Counted from the stretch's first letter, positions 53,248 through 62,377 are shown. The stretch: 64,000 bases of DNA from Mycolicibacterium hodleri (GCF_025822245.1 NZ_JACKTL010000070.1:1-64000), one strand, 5' to 3'. The notes: generated by a model not told the origin, from the letters alone. Program-made: numbers and translations.

Positions 53248-54507
53248 TCACGGCGTCACCGCTGCCGACTGCGGTACGACGCGGTGGCGGCCGTAGACGT
53301 ATTCGAAGATCGGCGAGGCCATCAGCGTGGTGACGATCGCGACCAGCACCAGGATGGTGAACAGCGTGGGGGTGACGATGCCGGCCTCGAGCCCGATGTT
53401 CAGCAGGATCAGCCCGATCAAGCCGCGCGCGTTCATCAGCGATCCCAGCGCGACGGCTTCGCGCAGCGGCACCTTCTTCATGCGTGCCGCCAGCGTGCAG
53501 GCAATGCCCTTGCCGGCGATCGCGACGAGCACGAGCCCCAGCGTCACCGCCCACAGCGTCGGCGTGTTCACCAGGCCGATGTGGGTGTTGAGCCCGGAGT
53601 AGACGAAGAACATGGGCAGCAGGAACGTGGTGACGAGCGGCTCGAGGCGCGAGGTCAGATGACGTTCGAAGAAGCCCGACGGCATCGCGACGCCCAGGAT
53701 GAAGGCACCGAAGATGGCATAGATCCCGATGACGTCGGTGAACCACGCGCAGGCCATCAGCAGGATCAGCACGACGCTCAGCATGGGCGGGGTGACGGTG
53801 CCGTGGCGTTCGGCCATCGGACCGAGCACGCGCAGTGCCCGTCGTCCGATCGTCATGACCACCACGGTGTAGAGCACGCCGCCGCCGATCGCGACCACGG
53901 CCATCGCGGGATGGTCCCGATTCATGGCGAGCACGACGGCGAGGATGCACCAGGACACCGCGTCGTCGGTGGCGCCGCAGGCCAGGGCCAAGGTACCCAG
54001 GGACGTTCCCGACAAGCCCTTTTCGAAGATGATGCGGGCCAGCATGGGGAAGGCGGTGATCGCGATCGCGGCGCCGAGGAACAGCATGGCCATCACCGGA
54101 GTGACGCCGTCTTCGAAGTAGTCCCCGTCCGCCAGCAACGGCACGGCGACGAGCGCACCGAGAACCAGCGGTGCCATGATGCCCGCCGTCGACACCGCCA
54201 CCGCGGTGCCGGCCCGGTGCTTGATCAGGTCGACGTCGAAGTTGAGCCCGATGAGGAACATGTAGAGGACCAGGCCGATTTGGGCCACGGTGTAGAGCAC
54301 CACGTTGGCGGGCCCCGGCGGAAACAACGCCTGCTGCACCCCGGGAGCGAGCTCGCCCAGCAGCGACGGCCCGAGGACGACGCCCGCGATCATCTCCCCC
54401 ACGACCTGCGGCTGCCCGACCCGCTTGGCGATTACCCCCACCACCCGGCAGGTCGCGAGGATGACCGCCAGTTCGAGGAAGAAGTGGATCGCGGTGGCTG
54501 CGGGCAT
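53248..54507 (-). CDS. CPA2 family cation/proton antiporter
   Basis: The 419-residue protein has about 12 helices of the Na+/H+ exchanger fold. Family segments are GEMIAGVVLGPSLLG, IGLNFDVDLIKH and the DD-type motif ACGATDDAVSWCI, which supplies the ion-binding Asp pair. There is no C-terminal RCK domain. It probably exchanges K+ or Na+ for H+. The ATG 54507 lies just downstream of a terminator hairpin. Confidence 0.9.
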   Translation of the reverse strand: MPAATAIHFFLELAVILATCRVVGVIAKRVGQPQVVGEMIAGVVLGPSLLGELAPGVQQALFPPGPANVVLYTVAQIGLVLYMFLIGLNFDVDLIKHRAGTAVAVSTAGIMAPLVLGALVAVPLLADGDYFEDGVTPVMAMLFLGAAIAITAFPMLARIIFEKGLSGTSLGTLALACGATDDAVSWCILAVVLAMNRDHPAMAVVAIGGGVLYTVVVMTIGRRALRVLGPMAERHGTVTPPMLSVVLILLMACAWFTDVIGIYAIFGAFILGVAMPSGFFERHLTSRLEPLVTTFLLPMFFVYSGLNTHIGLVNTPTLWAVTLGLVLVAIAGKGIACTLAARMKKVPLREAVALGSLMNARGLIGLILLNIGLEAGIVTPTLFTILVLVAIVTTLMASPIFEYVYGRHRVVPQSAAVTP

Positions 54508-54598
54508 GTCATGTCCTACGTGTCGAAGGCACGGATACGTCGACGGTGCTGGGCCTCACCGATCATCCTGCTATTCGACGACGGACACCCTTCGGATG

Positions 54599-54619
54599 GG
54601 TCGCGGGGTCACCGCGACC
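54599..54619. terminator. Terminator hairpin after the Acg-like gene
   Basis: GGTCGCGG (54599-54606) pairs exactly with CCGCGACC (54612-54619) around a 5-nt loop. It lies 34 bp after the nitroreductase stop on the minus strand, before the antiporter gene, and no T-tract follows. Confidence 0.5.
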
Positions 54620-54652
54620 GGGCCACGATGACCGGCATGCGGGGCACGGGCG

Positions 54653-55645
54653 TCACCACCACGACGTGCCGTCGAGCCGGCACACCACCTCGCTTAGGGG
54701 GCGCCGCGGCGTGGCGGGCAACGGGTCGGCGTTGACCGGCGGCCAACCCACGCGCACCAGCATTTGCGGAAACTCCTCACCGTCGAATGCGTCGGCCCGG
54801 ATCGCGTCACGCGTCTCGCCGACCTCCAGCACCTCGGTGACGGGGCAACTCGCCATGCCCAGTGAGGTTGCGGTGAGGATCGCCAAACTGGTGGCCTCGC
54901 CGGCCCGCAGTCGAGCCAGGTCGTCGTCGTCGACCGTGCCGAAGGCCAACAACTCGCCGTGGTCGTCGGCCGCGGCGGCGTCGGGGGGTTGGGCCAACCC
55001 GGGGCCCGCGAACAGACGGCCGGGCACCGGGGAATCCGGGTCGGACTCGGGAGTGTTGCGTGCGGGCACCCCGGCGACGGACCGGTGGCGGCCGCTCCAC
55101 ATCGTCAGTTCGCCGAGATACTCGGCGTCGGTGGCGTGGTGCCAGACGGCGTGCGCGAGGGCGGCCCGCAGCTCCGTCGACGGACTCATCCGTCGCATCA
55201 CGATGCCCGTTCGGGCCACTCTCATGCCCATCAGCGCAACGTCGGCATGGGCCACCGGCCACCCGCTGAAATGCCGACGGTCGGTGCGACGCCTCGGGAT
55301 GGCCGCCGCCAGAGCGATGTCCACGTCTCCGGCGACGTAGGGCTGCAACTCGATCGACGCGAGGTGCGTCGGCTCTGCGGGATTGGGAAGGCGACGGACC
55401 TTGCTGTGCCAGCCGAGGGCGGCGAGCGCGACGACGCAGTGGTTGAGAGTGGCGCCGCAGCTCACCATGGAGTCCCGTCCGTCGGGGTCGGTGTGAACCA
55501 GCTGCCTGTCGGCGTCGAGGTACAGGTGAAGGCTCGCCGGGCCGATCTTCCACCGCCATGGCTGGACGTTGTGCACGGACGGTGCCCTGGTGGCCAACGC
55601 GAGCGCGCTGCCCAGCGTCTCGCGCCCGGGAAAGTGCGTGTTCAT
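54653..55645 (-). CDS. Acg-like nitroreductase-fold protein
   Basis: The 330-residue protein is of the FMN-binding Acg family, in which the nitroreductase fold is doubled and one half is lid-like. The opening LATRAPSVHNVQPWRW is typical. In M. tuberculosis acg (Rv2032) is a DosR-regulated gene; the role is thought to be flavin sequestration rather than catalysis. It overlaps the universal stress protein gene by 4 bp, so the two form one operon. Confidence 0.88.
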   Translation of the reverse strand: MNTHFPGRETLGSALALATRAPSVHNVQPWRWKIGPASLHLYLDADRQLVHTDPDGRDSMVSCGATLNHCVVALAALGWHSKVRRLPNPAEPTHLASIELQPYVAGDVDIALAAAIPRRRTDRRHFSGWPVAHADVALMGMRVARTGIVMRRMSPSTELRAALAHAVWHHATDAEYLGELTMWSGRHRSVAGVPARNTPESDPDSPVPGRLFAGPGLAQPPDAAAADDHGELLAFGTVDDDDLARLRAGEATSLAILTATSLGMASCPVTEVLEVGETRDAIRADAFDGEEFPQMLVRVGWPPVNADPLPATPRRPLSEVVCRLDGTSWW

Positions 55646-56571
55646 TCCACCACAACCTCCGTTGGACGGCCGTCGGCCCGAACGCCAGTGTCGAAGGGAC
55701 ACAGGATGACTGGGACTGCACAGTGGTGCAGCAGGTTGGCCCCCGTCGACCCCAGAGCTCCGGGTCCCAGGGAATCGTGGCGGCGACGTCCCACGACGAC
55801 CATTTGGGCGCAGGCGGCGTGCAGCGCCAGGGCGTGACTTGCCTTGGCGGACTCCCCTATCCGCGTGACGTGTACGGCGGGATGTCGCTCGTGCCACGGT
55901 TCGACGAGTTCGTCGAGCCGCGCCCACTGCCCCTTGGTGTTGGCGTCCCAGTCGACCACGCTCGGTCGGTGCACTTGGGCGAATCCCTTGAGTGCCCAGG
56001 AGTGCACGACCCACAGCGGAGCGTCGAGCCGATCGGCGAGTTCGAATGCCAGCCCCAACGCACCGCCGTCGCGTCCCGACCCGTCGACGCCCACCAGAAT
56101 CGGCCGGTGGGACGGTGCGACGGACCCACCTCGCCACGCCACGACCGGACAGTGCGCGCGGGCCAGTGTCGCCAACGCGGTGGAACCGACGAGCAGCGCC
56201 CCCAGTGCGCTTACGTCGTCGCAGCCCAGCACCAGGAGCCGCGCGGACCGAGTCGCCGTGGCGAGCGCATCTTCAGCCGACTCGGTGGAGGATGCGGTCG
56301 TCACCGTCAGATCGGGGCGATCGGCGTGGACGGCTGCCCGCGCGGCCTCGAGGTACCGGTCGGCCCAGTCGTGGTGGTCGGCCATGGCTGCCGACCGCGC
56401 CGCCATGGCGACCTCGGACGGCGCGTGCCCCACATACGGTGTGGCGGTGACGATGTGTAGCGGTGCGTGCAGTCCATCCGCGAGCGCCGCTGCCCAGCGT
56501 GCGGCGTCGGTCGCGCCCACGGACCCGTCCACCCCGACCACGACCGGGGCGCGGGTCTCGCTCGTTGCCAT
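55642..56571 (-). CDS. Universal stress protein, two-domain
   Basis: The 309-residue protein has two Usp domains. Each begins with the VGVDGS motif (VVVGVDGSVGATDAARW, ILVGVDGSGRDGGALG). ATP-binding loops near the ends are GDDVSALGALLVGSTA and GRRRHDSLGPGALGSTG. Double-Usp proteins of this type are typical DosR regulon members. It is the first gene of the operon with the Acg-like gene. A DosR-like palindrome lies 76-89 bp upstream. Confidence 0.93.
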   Translation of the reverse strand: MATSETRAPVVVGVDGSVGATDAARWAAALADGLHAPLHIVTATPYVGHAPSEVAMAARSAAMADHHDWADRYLEAARAAVHADRPDLTVTTASSTESAEDALATATRSARLLVLGCDDVSALGALLVGSTALATLARAHCPVVAWRGGSVAPSHRPILVGVDGSGRDGGALGLAFELADRLDAPLWVVHSWALKGFAQVHRPSVVDWDANTKGQWARLDELVEPWHERHPAVHVTRIGESAKASHALALHAACAQMVVVGRRRHDSLGPGALGSTGANLLHHCAVPVILCPFDTGVRADGRPTEVVVE

Positions 56572-56646
56572 GTTGCTCCTTTGCCGTTGGTGTGCATTGG
56601 ACCAGCAACCGGAGAGCGTCGGCAGAGTCGAAGTGCCCTGAATCAG

Positions 56647-56660
56647 GGGGCGATTGCCCC
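56647..56660. promoter_or_regulatory. Candidate DosR box before the Usp-acg operon
   Basis: GGGGC-GATT-GCCCC is a 14-bp dyad with the DosR-box spacing. It differs from the GGGACT/AGTCCC consensus at the inner positions. It is placed 76-89 bp upstream of the Usp start and 85-98 bp upstream of the divergent dosS start. Confidence 0.35.
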
Positions 56661-56744
56661 GACGAAGCTCCGTCCGGCCCGCGGGGCTCCCCTAACGGCG
56701 GTGGCGAGAGGCACGTTACGATCTGAGTCCCTAGAACTCGGCGG

Positions 56745-58469
56745 GTGAGTTGGCTCATGGTCCACGACGACGGCGATTTCACTTTTTCCGAGCTAAGCCG
56801 GCCCGGGCGGGTGGCCAGCATGCACGCCCAACTCGACGAGATCGTGGCCTCCCGTGACCAGCTGGAACGTCTGCTGCGGGTGATCGTCGGCCTGGCCTCC
56901 GATCTCGAGCTCGACGCGACCCTGCACCGCATCGTGACCGCCGCGATGGAGCTGACGGGAGCTCGCTACGGCGCGTTGGGCGTTCGAGCCGACGACGGCC
57001 GGTTGTTGTCCTTCGTGCACTCGGGGATCGAGCCGGCGACCGCGGAGCGGATCGGCCACCTACCGGTCGGCAAGGGTGTCCTCGGTGTGCTACTCGACTA
57101 CCCCGAGCCCCTGCGCCTCGACGATCTGGGCACACACCCCGCCGCGGTGGGCTTTCCCGAGCACCATCCGCCGATGGGCGCGTTCCTCGGGGTGCCAATA
57201 ACGATCCGCCAGAAGAACTTCGGCAGCCTGTACCTGACCGAACCGACTGCCAACCCGGTGTTCACCGATTCCGACGAAGTCGCCGCGCGGGCACTGGCGT
57301 CGGCCGCCGCGGTCGCCGTCGACAACGCCCGGCTGTTCGACCGGGTACGCATGACCGGCGAGTGGATGGAGGCCAGTCGATCGATCACGACGGCGCTGGT
57401 CTCCGAAGCCGGCCCGGTGGCCCGGCCGCTGACGATGATCGCCGAGCAGGTGTGTGCACTGACCGGATCCGAGCAGGCGATCGTGCTGGTGCCCAGCGAC
57501 GCCGATCTGCCCGCCGAGGAGGTCGAGACCTTGGTGGTGTCGGCCGCGGTGGGATTGTCGGCCGACGAGGTCATGGGTCAGCAGGTGCCCGTGGAGGGCT
57601 CGACCACCGGCGGCGTCTTCCGATCGGGTACTCCGCTGATCACCGCGTCGCTCCGGCATCCCATCCAGGCGTTCACCGACGTCGGCCAGCGGCCGGCGAT
57701 CGTGATGCCGCTGCGTGCTCGTCGCAACCAGACACTCGGCGTCCTGGTGGTGGCGCGCAACCAGCGCGACGCTCCCTTCGACGACAGTCTTCTCGACCTG
57801 GTGAGCGACTTCGCCGACCATGCCGCCGTCGCCCTGGTCCTGGCCGAGAGCCGGGAACAGGCGCGGCAGCTGTCGGTCATCTCCGACCGCGAGCGCATCG
57901 CCCACGACCTGCACGACCACGTCATCCAGCGGCTGTTCGCGGCCGGAATGGACCTGCAGGGCACGATCGCTCGTTCCCGGTCCCCGGAGATCACGCGACG
58001 GCTGAGTCGGACGGTCGACGAGCTGCAGGGCACCATCGACGAGATTCGGAGCAGGATCTTCGCCCTGCAGTCGCCCGAGCCGGAGGCCGGCCTCCGCGAG
58101 AGAATTCAGGACGCCGTCGCAGCCCTCACCGAGGATCGTGACATCGAGACCACCGTGCGCATGTCGGGCCCGCTGAGCGTGGTGGACGGCGAGGTCGCCG
58201 AGCATGCGACGTCGGTCGTCCACGAGGCCGTCAGCAATGCGGTCCGACATTCCGGCGCCCAGCACCTCGCGGTATCCGTCGAGGTCGCCGACGAGCTCAC
58301 CGTCGACGTCACCGACGACGGCTGCGGCATCGATGCGGCCAACCCAAGACGGAGCGGGCTGACCAACATGCGGCGCCGAGCCGAACTTCTGGGCGGCGGT
58401 TGTCAGATCGACGCCGGTCCCGATGGTGGCACTCGCGTGCACTGGTTCGTCCCGCTGGACAGGATCTAG
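56745..58469 (+). CDS. dosS: Heme GAF-type sensor histidine kinase DosS/DosT-like
   Basis: The 574-residue kinase has two GAF domains (about 45-200 and 225-375) and a HisKA_3/HATPase_c C-terminus. In GAF-A the segment GFPEHHPPM aligns with M. tuberculosis DosS around heme ligand His149; here it is His141. The phosphorylated His is His390 in RIAHDLHDHVIQ. The ATPase has HEAVSNAVRHS, DDGCGI and GLTNM. It senses O2, NO or CO and phosphorylates DosR. The GTG 56745 or ATG 56757 may be the start. Unlike in M. tuberculosis, dosR is not adjacent but 2.3 kb downstream. Confidence 0.92.
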   Translation: MSWLMVHDDGDFTFSELSRPGRVASMHAQLDEIVASRDQLERLLRVIVGLASDLELDATLHRIVTAAMELTGARYGALGVRADDGRLLSFVHSGIEPATAERIGHLPVGKGVLGVLLDYPEPLRLDDLGTHPAAVGFPEHHPPMGAFLGVPITIRQKNFGSLYLTEPTANPVFTDSDEVAARALASAAAVAVDNARLFDRVRMTGEWMEASRSITTALVSEAGPVARPLTMIAEQVCALTGSEQAIVLVPSDADLPAEEVETLVVSAAVGLSADEVMGQQVPVEGSTTGGVFRSGTPLITASLRHPIQAFTDVGQRPAIVMPLRARRNQTLGVLVVARNQRDAPFDDSLLDLVSDFADHAAVALVLAESREQARQLSVISDRERIAHDLHDHVIQRLFAAGMDLQGTIARSRSPEITRRLSRTVDELQGTIDEIRSRIFALQSPEPEAGLRERIQDAVAALTEDRDIETTVRMSGPLSVVDGEVAEHATSVVHEAVSNAVRHSGAQHLAVSVEVADELTVDVTDDGCGIDAANPRRSGLTNMRRRAELLGGGCQIDAGPDGGTRVHWFVPLDRI

Positions 58470-58897
58470 CCCGAACCGCCGTTCGAGTCGCCGCCGAAGC
58501 GGAAGGTGCGACCGGTGATGTCGGAGGGCGTGATTCGGATGAACTGCTCCTTCGGAGTGGTGATCCACGGCAGCACCTGGGCACGCTCGGCGGCGGCAAG
58601 CTCGTCGCTCGACGTCATGATCCGCGCGTGGCCCTTGACCACCACGCTCCATCCTTGGACCGTGTCGTGCTCGTCGACTTCGAAGGCCACTCGTCGATTG
58701 ACCGCCGCGCCGGCCAGCTTGGTGCCTTCCGCCGTCCGAATGAAGATCGACCGATGCTGCACGACGAAGTTCACCGGGAAGACGTCCGGTTGACCGTCGA
58801 CGCTGATGGCGAGCCGCCCGAGTGTGCTGCCCGCCAACCGCGCCCAGCTCTCGGGTTCGTTCATCGCCGCGACCGGTCCCGCCCCCAAGCTGGTCAT
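58466..58897 (-). CDS. Pyridoxamine 5'-phosphate oxidase-fold protein
   Basis: The 143-residue split-barrel flavin/F420-binding-type protein shows the usual opening LGRLAISVDGQPDVFPVNFVVQ, FEVDEHDTVQGWSVVVKG, and PKEQFIRITP. The ATG at 58897 is chosen for GGAGG 7 bp upstream; a frame extension to 59017 has no RBS. It is convergent with dosS and shares its stop codon CTAG (58466-58469). PNPOx-like genes are common in mycobacterial dormancy regions. Confidence 0.87.
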   Translation of the reverse strand: MTSLGAGPVAAMNEPESWARLAGSTLGRLAISVDGQPDVFPVNFVVQHRSIFIRTAEGTKLAGAAVNRRVAFEVDEHDTVQGWSVVVKGHARIMTSSDELAAAERAQVLPWITTPKEQFIRITPSDITGRTFRFGGDSNGGSG

Positions 58898-59126
58898 GAC
58901 TGCGCCTCCGCAACTTCCACCATGGCCGTCGGGAGCCACCCACGTCTCGTGTTCATGTCGCGAGGTTAGGCAGCACCCGACGCCGTCCGATAGAGGCAAA
59001 CGTCCCAGATCGAGCACGCGAAACCCGCGTCATCGCACCATGTCGTGAACGGCGACCACGATGCGTGTCGGCGTTCTATCCTTGAGTCCACGGCGCCCTC
59101 CATCCCACCGTGAATCGCAGGTCACC

Positions 59127-60149
59127 ATGACGCCCGACGACACCATGAACGCCTGGGTGGTCGCGACGCCCGGCCCGATTCGGTCGAATCCCCTTCGCTA
59201 CGAACGCAAGCCAATCCCACGGCCGGCGCATGGAGAGATCCTCGTCCACGTCGACGCGTGCGGTGTGTGCCGCACGGACCTTCACGTCTCGGAGGGTGAC
59301 CTGCCGGTCCACCGCCAGCGGGTGGTTCCCGGGCACGAGGTCGTGGCGACGGTCGTCGACCTGGGAGCCGGTGTCACCGATCATGCAGTCGGCGACCGGG
59401 TCGGCGTCGCGTGGCTTCGTTCGACGTGCGGCAGGTGTCGTTACTGCCTGCGCGGTGCGGAGAACCTCTGTCCCTACTCGCGTTACACCGGGTGGGACGA
59501 CGACGGGGGGTATGCCGAATATTGCACGGTGCCATCCGATTACGCCTATCGCCTGCCTGCGGGCTACGACGACGTCGAACTCGCACCGCTGATGTGTGCG
59601 GGAATCATCGGCTACCGCGCCCTGCAACGCGCCGACCTTCCCGAGGGCGGCCGGCTCGGTATCTACGGCTTCGGGGGAAGCGCTCACCTGACCGCGCAGA
59701 TCGCGCTGACCATGGGCGCCACGGTGCACGTGATGACGCGCGGCGAGCAGGCACGAGGCTTGGCGCTCGAACTCGGCGTGGCGTCGGTCACCGGGGCCCG
59801 CGACGCACCGCCTGAGCCGTTGGACAGTGCCATCCTCTTCGCGCCCGTCGGGGATCTGGTGCCGCCAGCCCTGCGCGCCCTGGACCGCGGCGGCATTCTT
59901 GCCATCGCGGGCATCCACCTCAGCGACGTTCCCGTGCTCAACTACGAGCGAGAACTGTTCTACGAACGCGAGATCCGCAGCGTCACCGCGAATACCCGCG
60001 CCGACGGGGAAGCCTTCCTTCGATTCGCCGGCGAGCATCGCCTGCAGGTGAGAACCCACGAGTATCCCCTCGCAGGTGCTCAACGAGCTCTCGCCGACCT
60101 GGAGGCGGGCCGCTTCGACGGTGCCGCGGTGTTGCGCAACCCGATCTGA
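59127..60149 (+). CDS. Zinc-dependent alcohol dehydrogenase
   Basis: The 340-residue MDR enzyme has catalytic zinc ligands at Cys (DACGVCRTD) and His (GHEV), and a structural zinc lobe (CGRCRYCLRGAENLC). The Rossmann motif reads GFGGSAH, with the usual last Gly as Ser. Oxidation of alcohols or reduction of aldehydes with NAD(P) is expected. Start ATG 59127 is used; ATG 59145 is possible. A degenerate DosR-like half palindrome (GAGGCAAACGTCCC, 58993-59006) lies upstream. It resembles the AdhP-type genes in dormancy islands. Confidence 0.9.
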   Translation: MTPDDTMNAWVVATPGPIRSNPLRYERKPIPRPAHGEILVHVDACGVCRTDLHVSEGDLPVHRQRVVPGHEVVATVVDLGAGVTDHAVGDRVGVAWLRSTCGRCRYCLRGAENLCPYSRYTGWDDDGGYAEYCTVPSDYAYRLPAGYDDVELAPLMCAGIIGYRALQRADLPEGGRLGIYGFGGSAHLTAQIALTMGATVHVMTRGEQARGLALELGVASVTGARDAPPEPLDSAILFAPVGDLVPPALRALDRGGILAIAGIHLSDVPVLNYERELFYEREIRSVTANTRADGEAFLRFAGEHRLQVRTHEYPLAGAQRALADLEAGRFDGAAVLRNPI

Positions 60150-60174
60150 GTCACGTCTCCGCTCGCAGGGTCGT

Positions 60175-60450
60175 TCAGCGCACCGACACGTCTTCACCGG
60201 TGACCGACGAGATGTCGCCGGCGGAGGTGACGAACAACTGTCGGGTCAGGTGCGTCAATGCCCGTGCGACGGCGAGTTCCTCGCCGACCCGCTTGGGGTA
60301 GTCGTCGTCGGGATCGATCTCCGCGTCTCCCACCCCGACCAGATCGACGTAGCGCCAGTGCAGGTGCGCCTTGGCCTTGGTGTGGTCGTCGTGGTGACGA
60401 ACGGTGATCGTCACGGGGTAGGTGGTCTCGTCGTGCTCGTGGTGGCTCAT
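60175..60450 (-). CDS. DUF1876 (dsRBD-like fold) protein, Rv2632c-type
   Basis: The 91-residue His/Asp-rich protein has the DUF1876 pattern (YPVTITVRHHDDHTKAKAHLHW, DPDDDYPKRVGEELAVARAL). It is small and cytosolic, with no known activity; homologues occur in mycobacterial stress regions. The ATG at 60450 follows CAGGAGCG. Upstream at 60465-60527 are two DosR-like motifs. Confidence 0.87.
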   Translation of the reverse strand: MSHHEHDETTYPVTITVRHHDDHTKAKAHLHWRYVDLVGVGDAEIDPDDDYPKRVGEELAVARALTHLTRQLFVTSAGDISSVTGEDVSVR

Positions 60451-60513
60451 GGGGCGCTCCTGGGTTCGGGACTCGTGGTGTCGACTCTCGTTCCCGACAC
60501 CCGGTTGGCGCCA

Positions 60514-60527
60514 GGGCCCTAGGTCCT
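60514..60527. promoter_or_regulatory. Candidate DosR box before DUF1876 gene
   Basis: GGGCCCTAGGTCCT matches 10 of 14 positions of the DosR core. It lies 64-77 bp upstream of the DUF1876 start. A separate half-site TTCGGGACT (60465-60473) is closer to the gene and matches the left arm exactly. Confidence 0.4.
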
Positions 60528-60606
60528 CGGGATGGGCGAGCACGGTGCAACGTTCGTCGGGAGAGGACTTACGCCTCTGTCCGGTCGCCCGGCGCATGAA
60601 TATCGT

Positions 60607-60620
60607 GGGATGACCATCCC
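60607..60620. promoter_or_regulatory. Candidate DosR-like palindrome before dosR
   Basis: GGGATG-AC-CATCCC is a dyad with the same 6-2-6 spacing as the DosR box, but the inner bases of each arm differ. It lies about 172-185 bp before the dosR start. The 341-bp gap (60451-60791) holds no convincing gene. Confidence 0.3.
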
Positions 60621-60791
60621 GCAACCGCTTGGAGTCCAGATGCCCGAGGCTTCGCCGCCGTTCGGCGATCACGACTGCCCGACACCGCCCCGTGCGGAGT
60701 CCGCCACACCATGACGTACTCCAGGCACAATGGCCAGCAGGTCGACGATTCCGCGGTCGGTGCGGTGACCCCCAGCGGGCAGGGCGCAGCG

Positions 60792-61439
60792 ATGGTCACG
60801 GTGTTCCTCGTCGACGATCACGAGGTCGTCCGCCGCGGCCTGATGGATCTGCTCGGTGCCGATCCCGACCTCGACGTGATCGGTGAGGCGGGCACGGTGG
60901 CCGACGCCATGGCGCGCATTCCCGCCCTTCGCCCCGACGTTGCCGTCCTCGACGTTCGGCTGCCCGACGGCAACGGCATCGAGCTGTGTCGCGATCTGCT
61001 CTCGCGGATGCCGGAGCTGCGATGCCTGATGCTGACGTCGTTCACCTCCGACGAGGCGATGCTCGACGCCATTCTGGCCGGGGCCAGTGGGTACGTCGTC
61101 AAGGACATCAAGGGGATGGAGCTCGCCAGGGCGATCAAGGACGTCGGTGCGGGCCGCTCCTTGCTCGACAACCGGGCCGCGGCGGCCCTGATGGCCAAGT
61201 TGCGTGGGGCCACCGACCACGCCGACCCGCTGCAGGGGCTGACCCCCCAGGAACGCATCCTGCTGGACTTGCTCGGCGAGGGTCTGACCAACCGACAGAT
61301 TGCCGCCCGGATGTTCCTCGCCGAGAAGACGGTCAAGAACTACGTCTCGCGTCTGCTGGCCAAGCTCGGCATGGAACGACGCACCCAGGCAGCCGTCTTC
61401 GCCTCCAAGCACGGCCGCCCCGCCCGTACCGAGGACTGA
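60792..61439 (+). CDS. dosR: Dormancy response regulator DosR (DevR)
   Basis: The 215-residue NarL/FixJ regulator reads almost like M. tuberculosis DosR (217 residues), starting MVTVFLVDDHEVVRRGL. The phospho-acceptor is Asp54 (AVLDVRLP). The HTH (LTNRQIAARMFLAEKTVKNYVSRLLAKLGM) is the DNA-reading part. It binds DosR boxes and switches on hypoxia/NO genes. The ATG 60792 is preferred because it gives the expected N-terminus; an extension to 60711 has no support. It lies 2.3 kb from dosS with three genes between. Confidence 0.95.
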   Translation: MVTVFLVDDHEVVRRGLMDLLGADPDLDVIGEAGTVADAMARIPALRPDVAVLDVRLPDGNGIELCRDLLSRMPELRCLMLTSFTSDEAMLDAILAGASGYVVKDIKGMELARAIKDVGAGRSLLDNRAAAALMAKLRGATDHADPLQGLTPQERILLDLLGEGLTNRQIAARMFLAEKTVKNYVSRLLAKLGMERRTQAAVFASKHGRPARTED

Positions 61440-61570
61440 TCCCCCGACGGCCGAGGGCCGAAGGACACCAAGACGAACGGGGCGGAAGTCAGCACCGCGA
61501 CGAGGCACCGACGGCGCCAGCGGAACGGCTCGGCGCCAAGGGTGACCGTGAAGAGGAGTCCAACGACTCT

Positions 61571-62377
61571 ATGACGGCCGCGCCGCCCGAGCGACCGTGG
61601 GACATGGACTTCGGCACCCGTCACATGGATCTTCCAGAAGGAGACGTCGTCGTCGGCGTCAACCGCTCCATGGGCGCGCGTGCCGCGGCATCGTGGGCGG
61701 CGATCGAGGCCTCCGGCCGCGGCGTTGCGGTGCGGCTGGTGGCCGTGATCCGGGACGACCACGAGCGGCCTCAGGCGGAGGAATCCTTGCGCTGCGCCAG
61801 GGCTTCGGTCGAGAACCAGGCGCCGGCAACGTGCGTCGACGAAGTAATACGTTACGGCGAAACACGCGACGTCCTGGTGGAGGAATCACGCGGCGCGGCG
61901 ATGATCTGTCTGGGCACGAGTCATCGCGCCGGCAGTCCGCTGGAGGCCGACGTCGTCGCGATCGTCGAACGTGCGAGCTGCTCGGTGGCCGTCATCCGCC
62001 CGGAGGACTTCACCGGCGCAGGGCATTCCGGCGTCGTCTCGGTGGTCCTCGACGACGACCCCGGCAACGACGCCGTCGTCGCGCAGGCCATGCGCGAGGG
62101 CCGGCTCCGCAACGCCGTCGTGCGTCAGGTCGACCATCGGCTCGACAGCTGGGTCCGTCGTTTTCCCGACGTTACCGTCGAGATCGTCGCGGACGGAATG
62201 GGACGCCGCCCCGGTTGCACCGACGACCGGCGGCCAACGCAACTGGCCGTCCTGCCCAAGGCCGACACCGCGCACCTCAGCGGCTTGGCAAGCAGCAGCT
62301 ACCACCCGATCCAGGGATGCCCCGACCACTCCATGCTCTTCGTGGCGTCCGACGTCGAGCGGGCTACCCGGACGTAA
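61571..62377 (+). CDS. Universal stress protein, divergent C-half
   Basis: The 268-residue protein has one clear Usp domain (about 25-140: VVVGVNRSMGARAAASWAAIEA, ending CLGTSHRAGSPLEADVVAIVE). The second half (about 145-268) keeps strand-like beginnings (VVSVVLDDDPGNDAVV) but lacks the ATP loop. A MET at 61604 could be an alternative start. GAGGAG lies upstream but 13 bp from the ATG. It is probably co-transcribed with the next Usp gene (34-bp gap). GGGGCGGAAGTCAG (61479-61492) resembles a weak DosR site. Confidence 0.85.
   Translation: MTAAPPERPWDMDFGTRHMDLPEGDVVVGVNRSMGARAAASWAAIEASGRGVAVRLVAVIRDDHERPQAEESLRCARASVENQAPATCVDEVIRYGETRDVLVEESRGAAMICLGTSHRAGSPLEADVVAIVERASCSVAVIRPEDFTGAGHSGVVSVVLDDDPGNDAVVAQAMREGRLRNAVVRQVDHRLDSWVRRFPDVTVEIVADGMGRRPGCTDDRRPTQLAVLPKADTAHLSGLASSSYHPIQGCPDHSMLFVASDVERATRT

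Noticed and set aside
53164..54735. Plus-strand frame opposite the antiporter gene
   Set aside because: Gln/His/Arg/Asp-rich low-complexity translation and no motif; the antiporter on the minus strand explains the DNA.
56724..56737. GGGACT half-site on the minus strand near dosS
   Set aside because: Only about 9 of 14 positions fit the DosR core and the right arm is lost.
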